This document shows positions 47,125 through 56,859 of a DNA stretch of 64,000 bases, piece after piece; position 1 is the stretch's first letter; every line of letters begins with the position of its first letter. Source of the stretch: Odontocerum albicorne (Eukaryota; Arthropoda; Insecta; Trichoptera; Odontoceridae); the NCBI GenBank assembly GCA_949825065.1, contig OX463855.1, forward strand, positions 40,062,301-40,126,300, written 5' to 3'. The translations under genes and the position numbers were made by a program. The notes beneath the pieces are model-generated. The model was not told the DNA's origin. It was given only the letters and a program-made list of their open reading frames with translations, and did not search any database.

Positions 47125-50112
47125 TCAGTTAGTATCTACTTGAAACTGTCTACAAATAAAATCGTCCCTCTTGGTAGATTCCACAACTTCTTTACGTAAC
47201 TTCAATAGCTCTTCTAAATATTTACTTGGATTCCTTTTCATTCGAGGGTATGGCGACGGAGCTCTTGATAAATTCGGAGGCAACGATGCGAGTTGGTGAT
47301 CAAATTTTTCATGAAAACGTCTTGGAATTGTCGAAAAATATTCTTCACTGTTTTCTGCATAATTTTGTAAATGATCTATGGATGCAAAAAGTCTTTTTTC
47401 AACTTCTTCAATTTCACCACTATCCGGAGTTAAATCTTCATTGTTGGAGAAAACAATTTGATTCATATCTCTAGTTACTAAGTTTTCATGCGGCATTTTA
47501 AAATATTCCTCATTATTAACTAACTCGCGGTTAATTATACGAGGATTTCTTTTGAAATCATTCGAAAGCGATTGTAGCTTAAGCTTCGATGATGTTGAGG
47601 GTTCAGAAAAGAAATTTTCTGGACGTTTAGCAAAATACTTGTTGTTTTCATCAACATTTTGTAAAGTCTCATTACAAATGGGAGAAACTGGCCGTGTATT
47701 GAGTGTATTTCTTTCTGTAAGAAGTGTGCCTTTCTTTCTGTCAGATATAGGCATTGCAGATTGATTCAACGATGATACTAAATTTGTTGCTTCTCTTATC
47801 AAATTTGACGTAGCTTCCATATACTGAAGACATTGACTATCGTGGGAATGTGTGCTATTACAGTGGCATGATTCAGGTTGTTTCGTCTTTGTTTTTGACA
47901 AATTATGCTTTTGTGTTTGTTCTCGGTCATTCCAACAATAGATGCCTTGAAAATTTGGGGTTCTCGATCGAGGCATTTCAGAAACATTTCGATCTTCTTG
48001 TGAATTTAAACAAAAATCGTTTCTTTCAATTCCTTCGGACTCGCTATCGTAAGGTTGCTGGTAAATGGGATGGTTGTCTGGTCTGTTGCTGTATGATTCG
48101 TATTGCATCGATTTGGGTAATCTCTTCAATGACCTTCTGTTAGTACTTTGTGAAGGATTGTCCACGATATTGGATTTCCACGAAACTGATTTTGTTTGTT
48201 TCCGCGTGTCATCCCTTTTTGGTGATAGTTTAATGTTGTACGGATAAATATTCTCATTTCTTCCTAATATAAGGTTTTTCATTGTGGGCCAGCGCTCCAC
48301 ATTAGGTTCTGGAGCGACACAAATTCTAGGCAAAGGCACGTAAATATCGTCCAGAAAATCCGCATAACACAGTTCAATCTTGGAGTCGACTTGAGTCGAT
48401 TTAGATTCGCGGAGATAATTTTCTTTCTTCGTTTTATCGGTCCCGACGTTCTTGTTTGATTTGCCAGTATCGGCGTTAAAGACGAGAGCGTTTCCAGACG
48501 GTGAAATGCGCCAAGTCACGGTAGGGTTGTCCGCCCCTGGCACGCGATCTCCCCTCCTCCCGTTACTATCTCCCATATCGCTTTTGATTATGTTGTTTGA
48601 CTTTGTCACTTCTGCAAAATCGCGGCAATCTGTACTTTTGTTATTTCTTTCAACCGAACAATTTTCCGCTATTGAATATTGAACGGCACTTTTATCGCCG
48701 AAATTATTATTTCGCAAATTTCCGCTCGGCATTCGGAAACATTCCGCCGTTTGATTTTCAATCGGAGTTTCGGGAAATTGTGATTTTTCCCGACACGGTT
48801 GATTCTCGGTCGGGTTGTGATTGTTCAGCAAATCTGGAGTTATGTGAACTTTTTGTGATTTTGTGCAGGAGATTTTCGATTCGTTTTCGAGACTGTCGTC
48901 AGATATGCAGTCTGTTTCGTTTTCTTGCTGGTTGCAATCGTGAGAAATGCTTATATTAAATACTTGAGGTGTTAACCTGTCGTTATTATTCTCTGGTGTC
49001 GAGGGATCGTGCGTAACTTTGAGATATTTCGTAAATGAAGAGTGTTTTTTTCTCGGTGGAGGGAATTCTTGCGTCTGGGTCGATGTCGTATTAAAAGTGT
49101 TCGCTTCTTCCGTCATATTACCGCAAGTTCTGGTCAAAATAAAGTTGAAGTTGCCATTCATCTTCTCCGTCTCGACTCCCTTGTCATGGCTGTGCACAGA
49201 GCCTCCTGGAGGTCCGACAGCCTTCTCCTTGCAGAGCAACGTAAACGTCTCCGTTGCAACGCTGGCGTTGCAGAACTGTTTGCCATTTTCGTTTCCATTA
49301 AATGGGAACGGTTCGATGTCATCTTGAATATCGATACCGACTTCTTTGACTCTTAACAAAGAACCGTTTTCAGTTTGAGTCTCAGCCGGTATCCCTATTC
49401 TGAGTCTACGGGAGGCTCTCAAAGCCCTATAACTGATGTCAAAGAGCTTCTTCCTTGTAGTTTCACACGGCGTCCCATCGCTGGCAGTTTTCTTAATCGT
49501 CATACCTTTATCGTTTTTTTCCATGATGCTTTCTCTCCGTTTGCTGAGAGAGTAGAGTCTGTCTGTCACAGAAGCGACTATTACAGCTCGTTTGTTGTAT
49601 GGTTCGTAAGGTACGTGGGTTCTCGGTGTATCAACGTGATGTGATGGTAATGATTCCTCGCTGATACCGTTGCTCTTGTCTCTATTATTTTTTTCCTTTT
49701 CTTCTATCCTGTTTTTAGCGACTTTATTTAACCGCACGACAGGGGTTCTCGAAGTTTTGAGCCCAGGATGGCTGTCTATAGATGGTAAAGTCTCGTGGGA
49801 GCTGTACTGGCGGTTCTTGTTCCTCAAAGGTGGGAACGGTTTGAAGTCGTGGACACTACCAGCCCTGTTAAGCCGCGGTCCGAAGAGAAGGTCTTCGGCC
49901 TGACCGGAGTGTTGCACTGAGCTCTGTGTGGAGGGGACGGAAGGCGTGTCGTTACTGACGAGGCTGAGGCGCGAGGAGGCCAGCGAGGTGAGGGAGCCTC
50001 CCCCTTCACCCTCCCGTTCCCCCTCGCCACCCTTCACGGTGCTGTCGGACTCCGCTCCGTCCTCCGCTTGCACCCCCACCCGCTGGGGCCTGCTCCCCTC
50101 CTTCAGGGACAC
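47125..50112 (-). CDS. Terminal exon of a large low-complexity protein, unknown function (C-terminal 995 aa)
   Basis: A 2,988-bp open frame runs from an acceptor (TGTGTCACAG|GTG) to TGA at 47127-47125. It begins with GTG, not ATG, directly after an AG, so I read it as the last exon (phase 0) of a gene whose 5' exons lie to the right. The frame is rich in Ser, Asn, Lys and Glu and is probably disordered. It has an early Gly/Glu stretch (residues about 28-40), a basic segment (KKLFDISYRALRASRRLRIG, about 222-241), VIVASVTDRLYSLSKRRESI (about 178-197) and a C-terminal block (RMKRNPSKYLEELLKLRKEV) that could form a short helix. I see no enzyme motif, signal peptide or membrane segment. TQT-like motifs (AETQTEN, TSTQTQEF, KSTQVDS) recur. 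I do not recognise the family. The long intact frame among decayed TEs argues for a real gene. Confidence 0.8.
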   Translation of the reverse strand: MSLKEGSRPQRVGVQAEDGAESDSTVKGGEGEREGEGGGSLTSLASSRLSLVSNDTPSVPSTQSSVQHSGQAEDLLFGPRLNRAGSVHDFKPFPPLRNKNRQYSSHETLPSIDSHPGLKTSRTPVVRLNKVAKNRIEEKEKNNRDKSNGISEESLPSHHVDTPRTHVPYEPYNKRAVIVASVTDRLYSLSKRRESIMEKNDKGMTIKKTASDGTPCETTRKKLFDISYRALRASRRLRIGIPAETQTENGSLLRVKEVGIDIQDDIEPFPFNGNENGKQFCNASVATETFTLLCKEKAVGPPGGSVHSHDKGVETEKMNGNFNFILTRTCGNMTEEANTFNTTSTQTQEFPPPRKKHSSFTKYLKVTHDPSTPENNNDRLTPQVFNISISHDCNQQENETDCISDDSLENESKISCTKSQKVHITPDLLNNHNPTENQPCREKSQFPETPIENQTAECFRMPSGNLRNNNFGDKSAVQYSIAENCSVERNNKSTDCRDFAEVTKSNNIIKSDMGDSNGRRGDRVPGADNPTVTWRISPSGNALVFNADTGKSNKNVGTDKTKKENYLRESKSTQVDSKIELCYADFLDDIYVPLPRICVAPEPNVERWPTMKNLILGRNENIYPYNIKLSPKRDDTRKQTKSVSWKSNIVDNPSQSTNRRSLKRLPKSMQYESYSNRPDNHPIYQQPYDSESEGIERNDFCLNSQEDRNVSEMPRSRTPNFQGIYCWNDREQTQKHNLSKTKTKQPESCHCNSTHSHDSQCLQYMEATSNLIREATNLVSSLNQSAMPISDRKKGTLLTERNTLNTRPVSPICNETLQNVDENNKYFAKRPENFFSEPSTSSKLKLQSLSNDFKRNPRIINRELVNNEEYFKMPHENLVTRDMNQIVFSNNEDLTPDSGEIEEVEKRLFASIDHLQNYAENSEEYFSTIPRRFHEKFDHQLASLPPNLSRAPSPYPRMKRNPSKYLEELLKLRKEVVESTKRDDFICRQFQVDTN

Positions 50113-50395
50113 CTGTGACACACGTGACAGATAACACAGTTAGAAGTATCGCCCTGGGAGTAATGTACACGCCACTGATCAATGATGAATGATCTATGAA
50201 GCCACTTAGTGACACACCACAGGGGTGACCCATATTGGAATGGAGTATATTATGGTTTTCAGTGATACTGAAACAGGAAGCATTATTTAAGAATCTGATT
50301 ATCATCCCTTAAAAAAATGAAAGAATCAAATGAAAAAAAATGAAAGAAAGCAGTACGAAATTTGATATGTAAATAAAATATATTATCACAATAAC

Positions 50396-50596
50396 CACGA
50401 CCTCCGTCGCTTAGCAGGTAAGACGCCTGTCTTCTGACCCGGAAATTGCGGGTTCGATTCCCGCTGGAACCCAATTTAAAAAAAAGTTTTAAATCTGGTT
50501 TTCACTTAAGACCTCATACACATATTTCTGGTTGGTTTAGAGGAAATTGTCACATGGCAATGATCCCACAGGATCGTTCTATATACAAAGAAAATG
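50396..50596 (+). mobile_element. tRNA-derived SINE 1
   Basis: The tRNA-like head has gtaagacgcctgtcttctga and a perfect T arm (gcgggttcgattcccgc), then ggaaccca. Body: aaatctggttttcacttaag. Tail: ttctggttggtttagaggaa and cacatggcaatgatcc. The acceptor stem does not pair, so it is not a tRNA gene. Confidence 0.85.
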
Positions 50597-50819
50597 TTTT
50601 ACATGATTCGCTCGGGCGGTTCTATATCTGACAGAAGTCGTTTATCTAAATATTACACTTGTAACCTTTTTAAATGGTCGATAAAAGATCGTACATTGTA
50701 TATGATTCAATAAAATAAAATATTAGCGAGTTCCGAGTGTCTAGTTAAAGCGCCCTTGAGGAGACTTTGCTCTCTAAACAAACGGTGCTATATAAAATTG
50801 TCCATTGAAAAAAAAAACG

Positions 50820-51018
50820 ATATTTGTGGCCTAGTTGTTAAGACATAGATAGGTCTTTCTACCTGAGGGGTGCAGGTTCCATTAAAGTACGTACTAAATA
50901 ATAAAAAGTATTCTAGTCTGGTTTTCAATTAAGGCCTTTCCGGTAAGTTGGGAGAGATTGCCACATAGCAATAAGCCCGCCAGGTTGTGCTGCATACAAT
51001 GAAAGTGTAATACATTTA
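50820..51018 (+). mobile_element. tRNA-derived SINE 2
   Basis: Head tgtggcctagttgttaagac with ggtgcaggttccatt, body tagtctggttttcaattaag, tail ttgccacatagcaataagcc, cgccaggttgtgctgcatac and aatgaaagtgtaatac. Confidence 0.75.
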
Positions 51019-51330
51019 TACCATCGGAACATTTCCCTGTCGGGGCAGGTAGATACAATAAGACAGAGCACTGGACTTTCCTATCTCGTACACCTTTTTC
51101 ATATCCATACATACACTTTCTCATACAAATCCTACGATTTCTCTGATTTTCTACATTTATTTCTTTCAAAATATTCACTTGATCCAACCATACTTTCCTA
51201 ACTCTTCTTCTACCAGTGATATTTGTACTATCATATATATTTGTTTTGTTGCCTTTCTTAATTCATTCATTCTATATGCCCAAACCATCTCAGAGTGCTT
51301 CTTTTTTATTTCAAATGTATCCATAATAAC
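51010..51330 (-). pseudogene. Non-LTR RT C-terminal/3' tail fragment
   Basis: Minus-strand reading across stops gives HSEMVWAYRMNELRKATKQI, VEEELGKYGWIK, SVCMDMKKVYEIGKSSALSY and LPRQGN, collinear with the WFGHVERM...GRPRKxW...CMDVEEAK...SAYPxG tail. Confidence 0.6.
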
Positions 51331-51402
51331 TAGATAAAATAATACAATTAATTAATTAGTACGGTCATACATGTTGAAGAGCGGGGCCAGGGAACAAATT
51401 AT

Positions 51403-51500
51403 TGTCTTCGGCCCCAGTAATCAAGCCTTCGGGTTAAAAACAACTGGAGTAAGCAAATAATGTGCAGTTCGCCATCGTACTTGTTGGAAATACTGCCGCA
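51403..51500. repeat. Dispersed GAGCCTTCGGGTT-family repeat
   Basis: ggccccagtaatcaagcctt, cgggttaaaaacaactggag and taagcaaataatgtgcag parallel 18340-18440. The class is unknown. Confidence 0.4.
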
Positions 51501-51509
51501 CGTGGACAG

Positions 51510-51640
51510 GCGACTTCCGTGGCCTAATTGGTAAGACGCCTGCTTCCCAAACTGGAGGCTGCGAGTTCGATTTCTGTTGGAACCCAGGTTTTTTTTTACC
51601 AGTCTGGTTTTGCCTTTAGGCCTCTTTAATACAGGTTATA
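51510..51640 (+). mobile_element. tRNA-derived SINE 3 (tail truncated)
   Basis: Head cttccgtggcctaattggta, agacgcctgcttcccaaac, gcgagttcgatttctgttgg, then gtctggttttgcctttaggc. The LINE-like tail is missing. Confidence 0.8.
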
Positions 51641-51778
51641 GCTACCGTCTCGTTCATGTTCATATCTCATCATACATACTCTTCTGCTTATCATAATTAT
51701 ATAATTTCTCTCAGTTGAAATGTATCTAACTGTTTTCTTCCACTCATTTCTCAATCTATCTCTTCCTCACTCTCGTCC

Positions 51779-52090
51779 TTTATCCATTAAAATATCAAAT
51801 ATTCCACACAAGGCGTGTATTTATTCTGCCTTTATCCATTGTAATATCAAATATTCCACACAAGGCGTGTATTTATTCTGCCTTTATCCATTGTAATATC
51901 AAATATTCCACACAAGGCGTGTATTTATTCTGCCTTTATCCATTGTAATATTAAATATTCCACACAAGGCGTGTATTTATTCTGCCTTTATCCATTGTAA
52001 TATTAAATATTCCACACAAGGCGTGTATTTATTCTGCCTTTATCCATTGTAATATTAAATATTCCACACAAGGCGTGTATTTATTCTGAT
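51779..52090. repeat. 52-bp minisatellite, six units
   Basis: tttatccattgtaatatcaa starts every 52 bp (51779, 51831, 51883 and on). The unit matches a retroelement coding tract at 61229-61280 (acattgtaataccagatatt, tcacacaaagcgcgcatttc), so it was seeded from non-LTR RT sequence. Confidence 0.92.
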
Positions 52091-52163
52091 TTTACCACTC
52101 CCTTTTAATTCCTCCATACATCAAGTTAGGCACTAACACACCATTATGCACAATCATTGTTGA

Positions 52164-52376
52164 TGACCTCCGTGGCCTACTTGGTAAGACACCTGTCTTC
52201 TGATTCATGGTTAGAGGTTCAGTTCCCGTTGAAACTAAGATAGTTTTCAATGATTCTCGTTATATTTTCACTTAAGGCCTCTTTAGCGTCTTTCTGATTG
52301 GTTGAAAGATATTGTCACATGGTAACAATCCCGCCAGGTTGTACTGTATACAACGAAAGTGTAATACAACATAATA
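52164..52376 (+). mobile_element. tRNA-derived SINE 4 (full length)
   Basis: Head gacctccgtggcctacttgg, taagacacctgtcttctgat, gaggttcagttcccgttg; body tttcacttaaggcctcttta; tail tctgattggttgaaagatat, ggtaacaatcccgccaggtt and atacaacgaaagtgtaatac. Confidence 0.85.
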
Positions 52377-52639
52377 CAGGCAGCAAAACTCGCATTCGTC
52401 TAGCACGTATGAATGTTGCTACCAGAGGAACTCGTTATTTAGACTGGCAGCATCTTTTTTTTTGGGTACCATTGAGAAACTAGCCTGAAGCCCCATGGTA
52501 GAAGAACCTTGCCAACTGGACAACAATAAAAAAATATTAAGACATCGAATATGTCTGTCGTACATACTTCTTTAACCTTAACTGAAAATGTTAATATCTT
52601 ATCAAAATATAGTCAGATGATTTGGTTGGTTGTGTTAGC

Positions 52640-52960
52640 CTTTATTTTATTTATTCGTTCCACATGCCCAAACCATCTCTTGTTCCACATGCCCAAACCA
52701 TCAAGAGTGCTCTTCTTCATCTTAAAATATACAGTACAAATGTAAGTGAGAGAGGAAGACCAGTAGAAGTATGATTGGATCGTGTAAATAATATTTTGAA
52801 AGAAATAAACGTAGAAAGTCAGACAAATCGTCAGAGATGTATGACATGATGTATTGATGTAGAAAAGGCGAAGGATGTACGAGTATATTGAGAAAAGAAG
52901 ATCAGGCGATTTGTCGTTACTGCCTACCCCATTAGGGAAATTACATAATGGTAGGTGTGT
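52640..52960. mobile_element. Non-LTR 3' fragment with inverted 5' part
   Basis: The left part (52640-52740) encodes WNKRWFGHVERI-type sequence on the minus strand. The right part (52745-52960) encodes the following tail on the plus strand (SERGRPVEV, LDRVNNILKEINVESQTNRQ, CIDVEKAKDV, then cctaccccattagggaaatt). In intact relatives the two are collinear. Confidence 0.6.
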
Positions 52961-52999
52961 ATACCATACATGTGAAAAAAGTGATTGAAATGATAGCTC

Positions 53000-53110
53000 A
53001 GCACGCTTACTATTGGACAATCGAATTTAATAAAATAAAGAATTGAATAAAATAAAGAATTGAATAAAATAAAATTGAATAAAATAAAAAAATTGAATAA
53101 ATTAAAATCG
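53000..53110. repeat. (GAATAAAATAAA)n simple repeat
   Basis: aattgaataaaataaagaat repeats irregularly with A-rich variants. It is the only low-complexity AT array of this type in the window. Confidence 0.75.
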
Positions 53111-53421
53111 AAAAAAACAAATGAAATCTATTTTTATCTGAATGTATCGAACTGTTTCACCAAAATATACAGCCAAGTAAGTGTGCATTTTAGACTAATA
53201 AAATGTAACAAGTACGGGTGTCAGACAGGGAGACAGACTGAAACCGTTTATATTTAATCTTATTATGATGAAAACTATTACAGAGGTCACATTTCTTCGA
53301 ATTCGACAAAGAAACCATGTGTGACTCGACTCAATAATTCAATATGGTCAGTGCTCCCACACTGTCAGACGCCCGTTTATTATTTTTTTTAATCATAAGA
53401 AAAATATTTGACCTTACAACA

Positions 53422-53700
53422 TTATTTAAGAATGTCGGAAATTTCAATAGATGTGTAATTAATTGTTCTCTCTGCCGACCCAAGTAGGAAAATGTCGTTT
53501 TGGTATAGTATGACAAAGGGATTGTAGATAATATATGAAAGATGCACTGTACTAAGAGGTAACAAGTGAACGGTAAAAGGTGATAACGAGTAACAAATAA
53601 CAGGTGAAAGGTATATTATCAAGTCGAGCATATTTTTTGCATACAAGCCTAAACGAACAAATCTGAAATTATCCAAATATTTCAAAACAAAATGTTGAAA
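53422..53700 (-). pseudogene. Possible decayed CR1/jockey-like C-terminal fragment
   Basis: YLSPVICYSLSPFTVHLLPL and STVHLSYIIYNPFVILYQND resemble, weakly, the [14 protein letters not shown] end of the LINE at 33.6-33.9 kb. Confidence 0.3.
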
Positions 53701-53714
53701 GGTGTGTTGCTATA

Positions 53715-53925
53715 GTTCGGAAATTCTAGGATGAGTCCTGTGACAGCTCACAAATTTGCCCCAATACAACCTTGTAACGATGTTCAGTAATTTTAATTAT
53801 TTTATCAACTTTAATATAAGCCTCAATTCTAATAAATAGCAAGTTATTTAGGTAAATACATTACATAAGGTTGTATTGGGGCAAATTTGTGAGCTGTCAC
53901 AGGACTCATCGTAGAGTTTCCGAAC
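53715..53925. mobile_element. Palindromic TA MITE (GTTCGGAAATTCTAGG family), short form
   Basis: TA-flanked, 211 bp. Arms gttcggaaattctaggatga and (complement) gttcggaaactctacgatga. It is almost identical to the copy at 32396-32605. Confidence 0.9.
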
Positions 53926-54329
53926 TATAACATTTTTAATTATCAACAAGTCAACGGAGCATTTGGTACTGTTTTTGTTACTAAATCAATCACAAAGTCA
54001 TCAAAAATGATTGTATTATTATTGTCGACATTGAGCCTCGTAATGGAGGATGCCCTTGCCATTCCAACGTTAATTCAGTTGGAAAGCGAACCTGTGTCGT
54101 GGAATTTCTATTATTTAACCTGTACACCGCGTTAAAAATCAAATTCCACGAATCCTGTGCGCGGCACAATTTCGGCGTTTTTTTAATTTCTAAGTTTAAA
54201 CGCGTATTTTGTTTAGAACCACTGATATTTGATTACACCACCAAGTAAACATGACATTCAAGTAATTTTCTGATAATAAATAATAGTCATTACTCTTAAG
54301 GAGACTCATTAAATAAAGGAGATACACTA

Positions 54330-54690
54330 AACATTACGTAAAATACACAAAGGAATGCTACAGATCAGATCACAGGCGTTTGCGCTTCCCGCGAGGAACA
54401 CGTTAAGTGAGTGAGCCGTTGCATACCAGCAAACACGCTGGGAAAATCGGTTTACTGGATCCGATGGCACACCGAAGTGAGACAGACGATCGGAGCACAC
54501 TGGTATGTTTTTTTTCCTTTTTTTTGAAAAAATAGATATGACTGAAGTCATAGGTATCCTTATACCCTCGAATACTAGGCAGAAAAATACCTGTGTCATT
54601 CAAAGGGAGTAGCACAGCGCGGGGTTCGAACCGGTGACCTTCCGCACAAAAGTCCAATGCGTTACCGCGTGGCCATGCACCTCACATTGT
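54330..54690 (-). mobile_element. Second tRNA-derived SINE family (minus strand)
   Basis: On the minus strand gaggtgcatggccacgcggt, aacgcattggacttttgtgc and ggtcaccggttcgaaccccg form A- and B-box-like tRNA features (GGTTCGAAC). About 280 bp of body follow with no coding sense. It does not share the tail of the main SINE family. Confidence 0.6.
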
Positions 54691-54699
54691 GCAAATGTG

Positions 54700-54797
54700 A
54701 TCGGAATAAATAGAAAAAGAAGACCAAAGAAAGTGTGATTGAATCTGACATATTGAAAGAAAGAAACTTAAAACCTCAGAAAAATTGTAAGAACTAT
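54700..54797 (+). pseudogene. Short non-LTR 3' tail fragment
   Basis: aatagaaaaagaagaccaaa, gaaagtgtgattgaatctga and attgaaagaaagaaacttaa parallel the GRxRPRKxWLDxVxxxLKExN segment of the tail fragments. The next MITE cuts it off. Confidence 0.4.
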
Positions 54798-54798
54798 A

Positions 54799-55373
54799 CT
54801 TCAGAAAGTCTAGGATGAACCGTGCGACGTTTGTCACAAAGGGATGGGGTAAAATCGTTTTTTTTTTACAAATCGAATAGTTTTTTTACAAATCGAATAG
54901 TTTTTTTACAAATCGAACAATTGTTTTTCTCTAAACTGACGTTTTAATTCCTAATTTTCATTATACTTACTTTCTAATGTATTGTATGATTTGTATACAT
55001 CTTTAAACAGGCTAAGATCCACTATTAATTAATACTAATTACGAACATTGAATTAAAATCAATTTTTGAAAATCCAATTGTCGAATACCCCATCCCTAGC
55101 CAATGCAGACTAACGTAGTGACTTTTGACAAACGTCACCAAATATTATTTGATTTTAACAAACTGCCACAGTTTTGCTAATTTGTGACAAGATGTATTAA
55201 TTGATCAATATTGTAAGTTTTATGTAATATACTTACCTAAATAACTTGCTATTTATTAGAATCGAGGCTTATATTAAAGTTGATAAAATAATTAAAATTA
55301 CTGAACATTGTTACAAGGTTGTATTGGGGCAAATTTGTGAGCTGTCATACGGTTCATCCTAGATTTTCCGGAC
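54799..55373. mobile_element. Palindromic TA MITE, long form
   Basis: TA-flanked. The left end cttcagaaagtctaggatga contains the tttttacaaatcgaatag direct repeat (x3). The right end is the complement of gtccggaaaatctaggatga. Inner aaagggatggggtaaaatcg matches 62640-62680 in inverse order. Confidence 0.85.
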
Positions 55374-55433
55374 TATAAGAGAAACGCCACCAGAAGAGGA
55401 GTCTTTTTGTGCACTTTGTATTGTATAGTATTA

Positions 55434-55637
55434 TACTTTCGTTGAATATAACACAACCTGGCGGGTACATTACCACGTAGTAATCTCTTCCAGCTAATCA
55501 GAAAGACTTTAACGAGGCAATAAGCGAAATCAGACTGAATCATTTTTATGACAAAAAAATATGGTTACCAACAGGAATTGAACTCGCAATCCCCATTAAG
55601 GATGAAAGTCATCTTATCAACTAAGCCACAGAGGTGA
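55434..55637 (-). mobile_element. tRNA-derived SINE 5
   Basis: Complement of the family: tail aacacaacctggcgggtaca and ttaccacgtagtaatctctt first, then caggaattgaactcgcaatc (B box side) and caactaagccacagaggtga (head). Confidence 0.8.
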
Positions 55638-55667
55638 TCATCATGTTTTATAAGTATTAAAACTTTT

Positions 55668-55752
55668 TTTTTAATGTGTACCAACGGGTTCAAACCCGAA
55701 ACACCCAGGTTAAGAGACAAACGTTTTGCCAGCTAGACCATGGAAGGCTCAT
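55668..55752 (-). mobile_element. tRNA-derived SINE 6 (head only)
   Basis: accaacgggttcaaacccga, gagacaaacgttttgccagc and tagaccatggaaggc form the tRNA-like head in reverse. No tail is present. Confidence 0.6.
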
Positions 55753-55754
55753 AA

Positions 55755-56610
55755 ATATATATATTTTTTTATTATTATTACACATGACAAGAAATATACA
55801 CAATTTGAGAAAAAACAACAGGTAATTTGATTTGGACATATAATTTTAATGGATCTGGGTTTGTTGCCTTTCATTTGTCGTATCCCCAGTAAACTAGGCT
55901 TTTGCCTGTATCTCACTGAGGATATTTAGTATGAAAAAATAAATCGATACTTCTTTCCGATTTTTGATAACACAAAAAACCCCGTTGCACGCTCTCATCA
56001 ACCTGACAAACAGTGACACTTAACTACAACTGGAAACATTTTGCGAAACTCAACTCCTCACACATTATCGCTCCAGAAAGACCAAAAATATTCATCCCAC
56101 AATATACTGCACACAATCATAAGAATAAAAACAAAAACAAATTCAAAACAAAAAAAAAAAAGAAAAAAAAGAAAAACACACAGAAACACAAATACAAAAA
56201 CAACCAAAATTAAAACAACAATAAGAGACCCACACTCACGAGCTCACATAAATCCTTTCCACTCGTCATTCATCCTGAAAGCCCAAGTACTCAAAATCCT
56301 GTCGCAATAACAACCACGCTCCGATCGACTGTCTAAATGGTTTTCCTACCTTTACTTTTATTGAAGTCGGCACACCATTGTATGTAATGGGAGCCAAATA
56401 AGCATATTGCCTTTGGGCAAAAGAGGTTTTAACTCTAGGGATGGTGAACATTTCATTAGTTGTCATGCGTGTCATGTGTGTCTGCTGAGTTTGCATCTTC
56501 CCCTCCTCTCGATGGTAGTGCCAGAGAATAGATTTATTGAATTTGATTTTCTGGTGTTGATCTTTCTGGATGTGGGCATATTTTGTTCCTCATAAAATAA
56601 TATGTTTTGG
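55755..56610. other. Intergenic stretch with an A-rich tract and a possible RT fragment
   Basis: 56100-56220 is A-rich. On the minus strand 56266-56496 gives VKTSFAQRQYAYLAPITYNG VP..., which weakly resembles the C-terminal TSFxxRxFxYxAPxxxNxLP of CR1/jockey RTs. Nothing else is clear. Confidence 0.35.
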
Positions 56611-56611
56611 T

Positions 56612-56804
56612 GGGATACAATACATCCTGGCAAGCTTGTTACCATGTGGCAATCACTTCCAATCCACCAAGAAGATGTAAAAAGATACCTTAAGTGAAAA
56701 CCAAACTAGAATATTTTTTTTTATATAACTGGTTTCCAGCTGAATTTGAACCCGCAACTTTGGGGTTGAGAGACAGACGTCTTACCAACTAGATCACGGA
56801 GGTT
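56612..56804 (-). mobile_element. tRNA-derived SINE 7
   Basis: Tail tacaatacatcctggcaagc, ttaccatgtggcaatcactt; body cttaagtgaaaaccaaacta; head tttgaacccgcaactttggg, gacgtcttaccaactagatc and acggagg, all on the complement. Confidence 0.85.
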
Positions 56805-56859
56805 GTCTTTCTGGTTGGTTGGAATAAACTGTCACGAACTGTAGTTTGTACTGTATTTG

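Noticed and set aside
47125..50121. 998-residue protein starting at 50121
   Set aside because: The codon at 50121 is GTG and lies within the intron side of a good acceptor (gtgtcacag|GTG at 50112). I treat the reading frame as an internal-start-free terminal exon, not a complete gene.
47226..50134. Many plus-strand open frames of 60-120 codons opposite the 995-codon exon
   Set aside because: They are in other frames of a long open minus-strand exon, have no recognisable motifs, and disappear outside it.
50396..50475. Functional tRNA gene
   Set aside because: The T arm is perfect, but the acceptor ends do not pair and the same head is followed by the same body and tail in about ten copies, so it is a SINE head.
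54600..54690. tRNA gene on the minus strand (GGTTCGAAC B box)
   Set aside because: The cloverleaf is not closed at the acceptor stem and a non-tRNA body follows; more likely a second SINE family.
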